Shown here piece by piece: positions 1 to 7,346 of a stretch of DNA of 34,924 nt (its first letter is position 1; each line of letters starts with the position of its first letter). The position numbers were made by a program, and so were the translations under genes. The DNA is from Candidatus Tepidiaquacellales bacterium UBA6667 (GTDB lineage Bacteria; Bacteroidota; Ignavibacteria; Tepidaquicellales; Tepidaquicellaceae). The stretch is from positions 48,774 to 83,697 of the forward strand of contig DKKL01000049.1 of NCBI GenBank assembly GCA_002455255.1, given 5' to 3'. The notes under the pieces are model-generated. The model was not told the DNA's origin, made no database searches, and worked only from the letters and a program-made list of their open reading frames with translations.

Positions 1-957
1 GCTCGCTAATGGTTCTTTGACACTTTCTTCAGATGCGATTGCTTTTAGCAAATTCCACTGTGTCCTGGTTAATAAGTTTTTGTAATTCATATAAATTGGT
101 TCATTCTCAATTAATATTCCTTGAAATATGTTGATAAATTTCTCTTCTTCACCATTAAAATTTGATGAATATAATCTGTTGCAAAAATATTGAACATAAT
201 ATGTGTGATCTCTGCATTTTTCAAGAATGAAATCAATTTGAAAGTCTGATATTTTCTTTCCACCCGCAAGAAAATGTGATGCAATAAAATTTTTATACTC
301 TGATTTTTCAATTTCATATAAATATAAAAATTCTGTGCTTTGATAAAATGGTCTCGCTTGGTTTGAAAACATAGATTCCATCATTCCTTTATTACTTCCG
401 GAATATATGAAATTGATGTTTTTTACATTCTGGAAACTTGTTCTTAAAATCGCTTCAATGTTCTTCTCATCAAATGTTAAAATTTGTTGAAATTCATCAA
501 ATGCTATTAATACTCTCTTATTCCTTGTTTCCAAAAAATCAACTAATTGTTTTAAGTTTCTCTCACTTTTAATAGGTTTACTTATTCCGAAACTAATTTC
601 AGGACTTCCTGTAATTTCATTAAAAGATAAAGTCGCACCTAAAGACCTTATAAGTTTTGTTAAATCTTCTAAATGTTGTTTAATAGGTTTTCCGAAATAT
701 TCATATATTGCATTTGCAAATATATTTATAAACTCACTAAAGTTTTGTGCTGGGAATAAATCAATGTAAATACAATCTGATTTACTGTTTATTTTATTAA
801 AATGATAATGAATAAGTGCTGACTTACCCATTCTTCTTAAAGAAATTAATGTTACATTTCTTTTGTTCTTAAATGATTCTGATAACCTTTTTAATTCTTT
901 TTGTCGGTTGCAAAAGTATCTTTCTCCCCAAAAACCGCTTAAAACAAATGGATTCAT
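1..957 (-). CDS. AAA ATPase (ATPase_2-like), C-terminus cut by window edge
   Basis: The reading frame is open from an ATG at 957 to base 1, 319 codons without a stop, so the C-terminus lies outside the window. A P-loop is visible as SLRRMGKSAL (Lys45), and a Walker B strand as RVLIAFDEFQQI (Asp154-Glu155), followed by a sensor-1-like strand NFIYSGSNKG. This pattern fits the P-loop family often called archaeal ATPase or ATPase_2 (PF01637), found in many bacteria as single genes of unknown role. The protein probably binds and hydrolyses ATP in the cytoplasm. It stands alone downstream of the cytochrome c gene on the same strand, with a 33-bp double palindrome 16 bp before its start. No DNA-binding or nuclease domain is visible in the part present; family members often carry one at the missing end. 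The ATPase call is firm; the cellular role is unknown. Confidence 0.85.
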   Translation of the reverse strand, partial: MNPFVLSGFWGERYFCNRQKELKRLSESFKNKRNVTLISLRRMGKSALIHYHFNKINSKSDCIYIDLFPAQNFSEFINIFANAIYEYFGKPIKQHLEDLTKLIRSLGATLSFNEITGSPEISFGISKPIKSERNLKQLVDFLETRNKRVLIAFDEFQQILTFDEKNIEAILRTSFQNVKNINFIYSGSNKGMMESMFSNQARPFYQSTEFLYLYEIEKSEYKNFIASHFLAGGKKISDFQIDFILEKCRDHTYYVQYFCNRLYSSNFNGEEEKFINIFQGILIENEPIYMNYKNLLTRTQWNLLKAIASEESVKEPLAS

Positions 958-973
958 AACTATTTAATTTTCT

Positions 974-1006
974 ATTACGCAAACTGCGTTACGCAATTTG
1001 CGTAAT
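974..1006. repeat. Double-dyad palindrome P0 upstream of the AAA ATPase
   Basis: This 33-bp element holds two adjacent dyads, ACGCAAACTGCGT (977-989) and ACGCAATTTGCGT (991-1003). Each is a 5-bp arm, 3-nt loop and matching arm; one base separates them, and ATT/AAT ends enclose them. The outer arms ATTACGCAAA and TTTGCGTAAT also pair, so the whole element is an imperfect palindrome. It lies 16 bp before the ATPase start and 31 bp beyond the cytochrome c stop. It could be an operator, a recombination site or a pair of RNA hairpins. The symmetry is seen directly; the function is not known. Confidence 0.8.
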
Positions 1007-1037
1007 GAAGAATCAATTTTCAAGGTATTTTCCTCAC

Positions 1038-1454
1038 TCACTCCTTATCCTTCTCCCTCAAATATTCCAAAATACTCCTTGCCTCATCTTCTTTTATATC
1101 CTGAAAAACCATCGGGGTCTTATATTCTTTTAATAATTCTTTTGCAACAACGTCTTTACTCGTCATCTCCGCAGGATTTAATATCATATTCATTATCCAT
1201 TCCGGTTTTCTTTTCTGAGTAACTCCTTTCAGTAATGGTCCGACACTCCGCTTATCAAATGTATGGCAAATCGCACATTTCAAATCAAAAATTTGTTTAC
1301 CTTGAGCCGATAAACTTGTATTGATATTACTGTCAATTGAAATATTTTTAATTGGTCCTACTCCCTTTGTCGAATCTGTCTCAGTACATCCGTAAATAAT
1401 CACTCCGGTTGCAATAAAAACAATAACTATTAAACTTCGAATCTTCGTTTCCAT
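1038..1454 (-). CDS. Small class I cytochrome c, predicted lipoprotein
   Basis: The product is a 138-residue single-heme cytochrome c. The heme-binding motif CAICH is at residues 60-64, and Met115 in YKTPMVF is the likely distal ligand. The N-terminus is a lipoprotein signal (hydrophobic stretch, then VIIYGC with Cys23), so the protein is probably membrane-anchored on the periplasmic side. I chose the ATG at 1454: it gives a clean signal peptide and does not overlap the upstream gene, whereas an upstream ATG at 1484 would add ten residues and overlap the ric stop. It follows the Fe-S repair gene by 11 bp and is probably co-transcribed with it, suggesting electron transfer linked to nitrogen oxides or respiratory stress. 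The partner enzyme is not in the window, so that role is inferred. Confidence 0.85.
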   Translation of the reverse strand: METKIRSLIVIVFIATGVIIYGCTETDSTKGVGPIKNISIDSNINTSLSAQGKQIFDLKCAICHTFDKRSVGPLLKGVTQKRKPEWIMNMILNPAEMTSKDVVAKELLKEYKTPMVFQDIKEDEARSILEYLREKDKE

Positions 1455-1465
1455 AAAATTATTTT

Positions 1466-2218
1466 TTATAATGAGCAACTGCAAACTTCCTGTTGTGGTT
1501 TATTTTTGTTTGTAAGTTCATTTTCCAGTGCAATCGCTTTTGGAAATAAAATATTATTCTCTAAATGTATATGTATGTGTAAATCCTTATATAAATTTTC
1601 AAGTTCTTTGTAAGTTACTCCATGTGTATTGCAATAGCTGTCTTCAATTTTGAAATTTTTAGTTAATGCTTTCAGTTCTTCCAATGCATTTCCTGCATCT
1701 GTGTGTTCCCTTTCCATTACTTTTATCGGATTATCAATCGTTCCAAAAGGTGGCAATTGAAAATCTGAGTTTGTATCTGCACAATCTCTAAGTTTTTTTA
1801 TGTATGGGAATAATATTGTCTCTTCTTTATTTGTATGATCTTCTAATTCTTTTTTCAATCCGGTGAATACTTCTTTAATTTTTATTATCTCCGGATATTT
1901 CTCTGAATGCTTCATATAAACTTTATCTATACGCTCCTGTATAACGGGTAATTCTTTTTTGAGAAATGAATGATGAACATTCACAATGTAATCTATTAAA
2001 AATCTCTCATCCCACTCGCTGAATATATCATTTACAAATAAAAAATTTTTTAGGTCATTTTGTATATCTTCAAAATTTAAATTTTTAGTTTCGCAAACTG
2101 ATGCAAGCGTTTTTTTCCCTCCACAGCAAAAGTCAATTCCGTATTTTTCAAATACTTCAACACTTTTAAAATTGAATCTTACTATTTCTGAAATTGTTGT
2201 TTTGGTAGTGATTTCCAT
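1466..2218 (-). CDS. ric: Iron-sulfur cluster repair di-iron protein (RIC family)
   Basis: The 250-residue product matches the RIC/ScdA/YtfE/DnrN family, which repairs iron-sulfur clusters damaged by nitric oxide or oxidants. The N-terminal domain (about 1-60) has the family's CCGG motif in YGIDFCCGGKKTL. The rest is a hemerythrin-like helical bundle with likely di-iron ligands in VNVHHSF, LEDHTNKEE, MEREHTDAG and HIHIHLENN. Length is normal for the family. The tail ends in a short Cys-containing stretch (CSCSL), which is unusual but of unknown meaning. The gene lies 78 bp after a Crp/Fnr-type regulator on the same strand, and a perfect Fnr-type palindrome sits 46 bp before its ATG, so induction by that regulator under low oxygen or nitrosative stress is likely. 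It is cytoplasmic. Confidence 0.92.
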   Translation of the reverse strand: MEITTKTTISEIVRFNFKSVEVFEKYGIDFCCGGKKTLASVCETKNLNFEDIQNDLKNFLFVNDIFSEWDERFLIDYIVNVHHSFLKKELPVIQERIDKVYMKHSEKYPEIIKIKEVFTGLKKELEDHTNKEETILFPYIKKLRDCADTNSDFQLPPFGTIDNPIKVMEREHTDAGNALEELKALTKNFKIEDSYCNTHGVTYKELENLYKDLHIHIHLENNILFPKAIALENELTNKNKPQQEVCSCSL

Positions 2219-2264
2219 AATTTTTGTTTTTATGTAAAAATAAACATTATGTTATCACTTTATC

Positions 2265-2280
2265 TTTGACTTAAGTCAAA
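2265..2280. promoter_or_regulatory. Fnr/Dnr-type operator, perfect 16-bp palindrome
   Basis: TTTGACTTAAGTCAAA is a perfect palindrome with the TTGAC-N4-GTCAA spacing used by Crp/Fnr-family regulators. It lies between the stop of the Crp/Fnr gene and the ric start, 46 bp before the ric ATG. An activator bound here at about -41.5 would place transcription start near 2231. The regulator encoded next door is the obvious candidate to bind it. Confidence 0.75.
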
Positions 2281-2296
2281 ATTAATAACTCTTTTT

Positions 2297-2989
2297 TTAA
2301 ACGGAGATTTTTTTTAGTTCGCTAAGATTGGTTACGGTTATTAGTTTACCGTCCACTTCAAGGATTTTTCTGTCTTGAAGTCTCTTGAGCGATCTGGAGA
2401 GCGTTTCCTGAATTGTGCCTAAATATGCCGCAAGGTCATATCTTGAAATATCAATTATAATTTTCCCGTCTTTTGAATCCTGCTTTTCAATTTCTTTCAA
2501 AATAAATGATGCAAGTCTCGTAGTTACATCTTTAAGTGTAATATTCCCCAGCATCATATTCAAATGGGAATTCTTTAGTGCAAGTACTGAAATCATTTTC
2601 ATACAAAGGTCAATATCAGATTTTAAAAATTCAATATATTCATTTGCAGGAATAAATAAAACCTCTGTATCATTTTCCATGGATGATGCATTTGCAGGAT
2701 ATTCCTGATTTTTTGAACCTGATTTTATTCCGTTAAACATTGGCACTTCGGCAAATGTCATAAAAGGTTCAAATATATTTATGATTTGTTCCTTTCCGTC
2801 CGGCGAAACTTTAAAAACTTTTATATGTCCTGTCATAACAGCATAAAATCCTTTATACGGTTCCGTTTCAAAAAATATTATATCATTTTTATCAAATCTC
2901 TTAATCGAACAAAATGAATAAATTTTCTTTAACTGTTCATCATTTAATTCCGAAAAGTGAGTTATTTTTCTTAAAATGTTTAGATTCAT
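2297..2989 (-). CDS. Crp/Fnr family transcriptional regulator
   Basis: The 230-residue product has a cyclic-nucleotide-binding-like beta-barrel (about 1-120), a dimerisation helix, and a C-terminal winged helix with RYDLAAYLGTIQETLSRSL as helix-turn-helix. The QETLSRSL recognition helix contains the E-x-x-S-R signature of Fnr-type readers of TTGAY half-sites, matching the TTGAC palindrome just downstream. There is no N-terminal Cys cluster of the kind that holds the oxygen-sensing 4Fe-4S cluster in Fnr; the few cysteines are scattered. It therefore resembles the Dnr/NnrR type of nitrogen-oxide responder, though the ligand cannot be told from sequence. Its position before ric and a cytochrome c supports a nitrosative-stress or respiratory role. 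Confidence 0.88.
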   Translation of the reverse strand: MNLNILRKITHFSELNDEQLKKIYSFCSIKRFDKNDIIFFETEPYKGFYAVMTGHIKVFKVSPDGKEQIINIFEPFMTFAEVPMFNGIKSGSKNQEYPANASSMENDTEVLFIPANEYIEFLKSDIDLCMKMISVLALKNSHLNMMLGNITLKDVTTRLASFILKEIEKQDSKDGKIIIDISRYDLAAYLGTIQETLSRSLKRLQDRKILEVDGKLITVTNLSELKKISV

Positions 2990-3144
2990 ATCGTATCATC
3001 AAAAATAATCAATCAATCATTTTGTTTTCAGTCAATTAATTAACCAATACAAATTTCATATCCTGATAAACTTTCTTTCATACTGCTTACCCCTACGGGG
3101 AAGGGAGCTACTCTCCCACAAAACTCAATGTCATTTTACTCTCC

Positions 3145-3174
3145 CGCAGGAGTCTCTCGCAGAGGACTCCTGCG
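3145..3174. repeat. R1 hairpin repeat, copy in left array
   Basis: The arms CGCAGGAGTC and GACTCCTGCG pair perfectly, extended by CTC/GAG around a 3-nt GCA loop with a one-base T bulge. This is the short-loop form. Confidence 0.75.
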
Positions 3175-3393
3175 TTTTCCCTTAAAACTCAATGTCATTC
3201 TGAGGGAGCTTGCGACCGAAGAATCTCACTAATGATAAGTGTATGTCATTCTGCTTGCCTCTACGGGGAGGAGCTACTCTCCAGCAAAACTCAATGTCAT
3301 TCTGAGGGAGCTTGCGACCGAAGAATCTCACTAATGATATGTGTATGTCATTCTGCCTGCCCCTACGGGGAGGGAGCTTGCGACTTACTCTCC

Positions 3394-3423
3394 CGCAAGA
3401 GTCTCTCGCAGAGGACTCCTGCG
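3394..3423. repeat. R1 hairpin repeat, variant copy in left array
   Basis: Same short-loop design as the copy at 3145, with one arm base changed (CGCAAGAGTC). Confidence 0.7.
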
Positions 3424-3537
3424 TTTTCCCACAAAACTAAATGTAATACTGCCTGTCCCGATGCCTTTTATAGGGAAAGAATCTCACTATTAAATCAATG
3501 TTTAAACCTTAACTTTTGATTTGTTTGGCAGGAAGAA

Positions 3538-3569
3538 AACCGGTATCAGTTTAATTCCTGATACCGGTT
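3538..3569 (-). terminator. Intrinsic terminator after the GH16-like gene
   Basis: A perfect 12-bp stem (AACCGGTATCAG with CTGATACCGGTT) closes an 8-nt loop. Read on the minus strand it lies 16 bp after the GH16-like stop codon and is followed by TTTTCTTCC, a U-rich run, as in a Rho-independent terminator. Confidence 0.85.
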
Positions 3570-3585
3570 ATTTGTATAGAAAAAA

Positions 3586-4647
3586 TTATTTTCTGTATTG
3601 GAAATTTGTTACTACTACTTCTGATGTCTGTCCATTGCTTGGTCCGGGATGTGCCTCCCCTTCACCGTAATTTCCCATCCATAAATTCATATGAAACAAC
3701 TGACAACCGTCATTCGGGATAAATTTATTCTGATCTGAACTTGTTGTCCATGAATTTGCTGCTGAACCAGGAAGATTATCTAAAGTAAATATTCCATCAT
3801 ATTGATAAAATGAAACAGGTTTTCCTTCCCCTGTCCATTTCATTACAAGTGTTATTTCTTTTACAGGATTTATTGAGTATCTCTTTACATTATTTTGATT
3901 GCTGTTCCAAAGTTGTATCGCAAACTGAGCGTTTCCAACTGCAAGTCTTGGATCTAATACATTCGATGCCGGAGGTACACCCCATCTTGAAATTTCTGCG
4001 AGGTCTATTTCCCGATATTGATTATTGCTGTTATATGTTCCTGATTTATCAAATGTGAATAATCCAAAAGCTACATTTTTATCAAGTTTATCAAATGATG
4101 CATCACTCTTTATTCTTGCTGAAACTAAATATGTACCGTATCCTGTTTTTGCAAGTGTTTTTTTATCATTTTCAAAAACTGCCACTACCTCTGAGCTAAA
4201 CCAAGCTGTCCCACCTCCTAAATCATCTTTCTTTACTGTCAAGTGAAGTCCCTCTCCGTCAACCCACGCTCCTCTCGGATTCCAAGATGAACCGTTGTTC
4301 CAAAACCAATGTACCGTATCTGAATATTGATAATTTGTCCACCACCAGTAACCGGCAAACTGTATTAAACAATCATCAGTTTTGCAAATTTTTCTGTTAA
4401 GCGCAACATTCTTTTTTAAATTAGGGGGTTGGCAATTCACCCCGCTCAACATATTATCTCCCGTATTATCTTCGGTATTATCTCCCTGATTATTTGTCTG
4501 AGACCCGTCATTTGGTTGAGGACGGTTATATCCTCTCGGATTTTTTGTATTTTTATAATCATCTTCCGGATGCCCGTCTGTTGCTAAGTCAGAACCTCCG
4601 CAAGAAATTATAATCACTGCAAGAAAAAGGTAGATTAAATTTTTCAT
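3586..4647 (-). CDS. GH16-like (laminarinase fold) lipoprotein
   Basis: The 353-residue product starts with a lipoprotein signal ending in IIISC (Cys16), followed by a low-complexity linker rich in Asn, Asp, Thr and Gln (about 20-65). The rest resembles a glycoside hydrolase family 16 beta-jelly-roll: GYGTYLVSARIK, FGLFTFD, and YREIDLAEISRWG, the last containing the E-x-D-x-x-E pattern in which the Glu residues (213 and 218) act as nucleophile and acid/base. The substrate would be a beta-1,3 or beta-1,3/1,4 glucan or galactan, but the exact polymer cannot be read. The ATG at 4647 was chosen over one nine codons upstream because it begins the signal peptide. It ends at a strong terminator. Membership of the GH16 fold is likely; activity is inferred from the retained motif. 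Confidence 0.75.
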   Translation of the reverse strand: MKNLIYLFLAVIIISCGGSDLATDGHPEDDYKNTKNPRGYNRPQPNDGSQTNNQGDNTEDNTGDNMLSGVNCQPPNLKKNVALNRKICKTDDCLIQFAGYWWWTNYQYSDTVHWFWNNGSSWNPRGAWVDGEGLHLTVKKDDLGGGTAWFSSEVVAVFENDKKTLAKTGYGTYLVSARIKSDASFDKLDKNVAFGLFTFDKSGTYNSNNQYREIDLAEISRWGVPPASNVLDPRLAVGNAQFAIQLWNSNQNNVKRYSINPVKEITLVMKWTGEGKPVSFYQYDGIFTLDNLPGSAANSWTTSSDQNKFIPNDGCQLFHMNLWMGNYGEGEAHPGPSNGQTSEVVVTNFQYRK

Positions 4648-4870
4648 ATTTGAGTTTTTAATTTTACAAATCATTTTTTTTGAGAAACTAAAATTCCAAA
4701 ATACATAGAAATTTTTGAATACAATTTGAAGCGATAAGAAGTGAAATAAGTGATTAAAAAAGTTAGAAATTTAAAAATCCTAAATATTCGTTAAAATGTA
4801 TGAAATTATTATTTATTTCAATAGAAATATTAAGAATTAAATTTTTTGCTCCGGCGGGTTATTTTTTTAC

Positions 4871-7231
4871 TTACATACTGAATAAATACTGAAACTTCAT
4901 AAAAATCTGTCTGTATGATTTTTTGTGATAATTTCTGTTTCCTGTCCCGCTAAACTCTTCAAAATAATGTGTTGAACCTGCATAAAGGACTGTAAATGGA
5001 TTCCATTTGTAACTTACAAGCGGATCTATATTAAATGAATTATCAAAACTGTTATACTGAAATAACATACGACAGGAAAATTCTCTGTTGAACTGATATG
5101 AAAATGTATTATTTATTACATATCCGGCAAAAAGTTTTCCTCCTCCATTTTGATTTGAAACATCTGAATAAGAATACGAAAAATCATTTCTTATTCTGTC
5201 TATCGGTAAAAATGTAAAATATATATTAAAGTTTTGACCGGTTCCGATATAAGGTGAACTATTTCTTACAATATATTTTCCGATTGAAAAACTCCCGCCA
5301 CCTCTGATTATTTTTAATGAGTTTATATCTGTACCAATGCTAAATCTTCGGACTTCTCTTAAATTTTCATTTCTGTAAAATTCATTATTTACAAATAAAA
5401 AATTCGGATACAAATAAATTCCGTTTGCAAATTCTATAGTATTTACCCACTCCATCCAAAGCTCTTTCATCCTTCCTTCTGTATCATGCATCACACCTCC
5501 TATTATACTCGGTGTATATTTCCTTATTGTCTTGCCTTCGGGATAAAATGAATATCCGTTTTCAAAAAACAATTCATAATAATCATTCCTTGACATAAAC
5601 CCATTATCTTTCCTTGCTGTTGCAGGTTGATATGAAAATTCTTTATAAAAAAACCAGTTACGCGAACTCCTGCTTATCGCTGCAAAACCGCCTATACCGG
5701 AATATTCCTCTCCATCAAACCTCGCGGTATATTCACCATTTTTCCCAAATCTTACATCGCTGTTAAATAAATTTGTATCATTTATTTCTTTCGTTGAATA
5801 ACCGAGAACCTGCCCAATAAATAAATAATTTTTTTCAAATCTATATCTCCAGTCAATCCCTGCAACCCTGTTATAACCTGAAAAATCAAATGTCTTCGTG
5901 CTGTCTTTTGTAAATTCTCTGTCACTCGCTGTTAATGCAATAAAATTTTCACTTCCTAAATCATATTTTATTCTGAAAATGTTTGAAAGCGATTTCAGCT
6001 TACTCGGAATTATAAATGACCTGTCGCTCAAAGGTATTATATATGTTGTGTTCTGATCATACGCAGTCATAAATCCATAATCAATTTTTTCAGTTTTACC
6101 TGTAACTTTCCCTGCAAACAATGGATTGTTAATTGCTCTTGTATATACAAGATTACCCGGACTTCTGAATGAATTAAACCCTTCCAAAAAAAATGGTCGC
6201 TTCTCTGTTAAGAATAATGCAAATGGATTATTCACATCTATTATCTGTGCATCTGCTTCTATCTGACTAAAATCCGGATTATATGTTAAATCCATTGTCA
6301 AAGCTGAAGACAAACTATATTTAAGTGAACCGCCAAAGTCAAATTTTTCAGTATTACTTCCAAGCACCGGATTTGAATAATCATTTATATTGTATTGTTT
6401 TTTTCCTGAGATGTATGGAAGTATTTCAATATGATTACCTGAATTTATTTTTTTAATACCCTTTAATATCCCGGCTTGTTCAAGGAAGTTAGGGTTATCC
6501 CTCGAGACAGATGCCCAGTAAATTTCCTGCCTTGCACCTCGATATCTGTTTCTTAATAAATGTACTCTCCAAATTTGTTCATCAATTTCCTTAAACTTTA
6601 ATGACTTAAATGGTATTCTTATCTCGGCAGTCCATCTGTCATCATATATTTTTGTCTCCGCCTGCCAAATGTAATCAGGGCTTGAATCTTCATTATTCGC
6701 CGTCCAGAATAAATCTCCCTGAATACCGTATGGATTAACATAAAACTCATATCCCTGTTTTTGATCGTTGTATGTGTCAATAAACGGTCCTACCCAATCA
6801 TCCTGATACATCCTGTCTCTTGTGGTCATTGATGCACGAAGTGTTGACATATCTTCATAACAAATATAACCGAAGTATATGGCATCATCATCATACGCAA
6901 CATATACTTTTGTTTCGACTTCCGGCTGTTCATTATCTTTAGGACTTATCTCTGTGAAATTATCAGCAACCGCAGCATCTTTCCATTTTTCATCGGTAAG
7001 GTTTCCATCTATTATTATACTTCCGTTTGGAATTCTTGGAATGTTAAGTTCAGGTCTGATATTCGGTTTAAATTTTTTCTCAGTTAACTTTGAAGTATCA
7101 GAAAAATTTGTTGAATCTGAATTTAGTTTGTCAGATTCCGTCAATTCATAGTTATATGGAAAATTTTCTGATGAAACAGAATATTCAACATAAGCAAAAA
7201 TAAACAAACATAAAAAAGTAAATAATCTCAT
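4871..7231 (-). CDS. DUF5916 outer-membrane protein with CBM9-like domain
   Basis: The 786-residue product has a signal peptide (about 1-21), a Ser/Thr-rich spacer, then a CBM9-like beta-sandwich (about 60-250) beginning IPNGSIIIDGNLTDEKW and including YVAYDDDAIYFGY and WTAEIRIPFKSL. The remainder (about 260-786) is the DUF5916 region, rich in alternating aromatic strands typical of an outer-membrane beta-barrel, ending in FQYLFSM. Such proteins are common in Bacteroidota and relatives; a role in binding or importing carbohydrate or other ligands is suspected but not established. It is transcribed toward the GH16-like gene, 223 bp away, and divergently from the MFS gene. A polysaccharide-related partnership with the GH16-like lipoprotein is plausible but unproven. 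Confidence 0.82.
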   Translation of the reverse strand: MRLFTFLCLFIFAYVEYSVSSENFPYNYELTESDKLNSDSTNFSDTSKLTEKKFKPNIRPELNIPRIPNGSIIIDGNLTDEKWKDAAVADNFTEISPKDNEQPEVETKVYVAYDDDAIYFGYICYEDMSTLRASMTTRDRMYQDDWVGPFIDTYNDQKQGYEFYVNPYGIQGDLFWTANNEDSSPDYIWQAETKIYDDRWTAEIRIPFKSLKFKEIDEQIWRVHLLRNRYRGARQEIYWASVSRDNPNFLEQAGILKGIKKINSGNHIEILPYISGKKQYNINDYSNPVLGSNTEKFDFGGSLKYSLSSALTMDLTYNPDFSQIEADAQIIDVNNPFALFLTEKRPFFLEGFNSFRSPGNLVYTRAINNPLFAGKVTGKTEKIDYGFMTAYDQNTTYIIPLSDRSFIIPSKLKSLSNIFRIKYDLGSENFIALTASDREFTKDSTKTFDFSGYNRVAGIDWRYRFEKNYLFIGQVLGYSTKEINDTNLFNSDVRFGKNGEYTARFDGEEYSGIGGFAAISRSSRNWFFYKEFSYQPATARKDNGFMSRNDYYELFFENGYSFYPEGKTIRKYTPSIIGGVMHDTEGRMKELWMEWVNTIEFANGIYLYPNFLFVNNEFYRNENLREVRRFSIGTDINSLKIIRGGGSFSIGKYIVRNSSPYIGTGQNFNIYFTFLPIDRIRNDFSYSYSDVSNQNGGGKLFAGYVINNTFSYQFNREFSCRMLFQYNSFDNSFNIDPLVSYKWNPFTVLYAGSTHYFEEFSGTGNRNYHKKSYRQIFMKFQYLFSM

Positions 7232-7346
7232 TATGCAATATATATAATTTTATTTACACTTTTACGGATAGAAATTTTAAATGTTATCAAATTTTAACTA
7301 AAATTTAACAAATTATTGAATTAATATTGTACTTCTTTTCTCGCAC

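Larger units (their letters stand above)
3061..3500. repeat. Intergenic array of short repeats (left locus)
   Basis: The gap between the Crp/Fnr gene and the next terminator holds no credible gene. It is built of short repeats: units starting GTCATTCTGAGGGAGC and running to GAATCTC, at 3194 and 3296 (102 bp apart); three copies of a small CCCCTACGGGG-like hairpin near 3090, 3260 and 3361; and two copies of the CGCAGGAGTC hairpin described separately. The same families appear in the island near 21.3-23.9 kb, so they are dispersed rather than a local duplication. Spacing is irregular and nothing resembles CRISPR. Confidence 0.8.

Noticed and set aside
111..317. Minus-strand open frame of 68 codons near the left edge
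   Set aside because: It is an out-of-frame shadow of the AAA ATPase, whose own frame is open across the whole segment.
998..1222. Plus-strand open frame over the end of the cytochrome c gene
   Set aside because: It lies antisense to a well-supported gene and has no recognisable features.
3232..3519. Open frame of 95 codons inside the left repeat array
   Set aside because: Its translation is only the repeats read through (recurring CHSAC and GACD segments); no homology, RBS or codon pattern of a gene.
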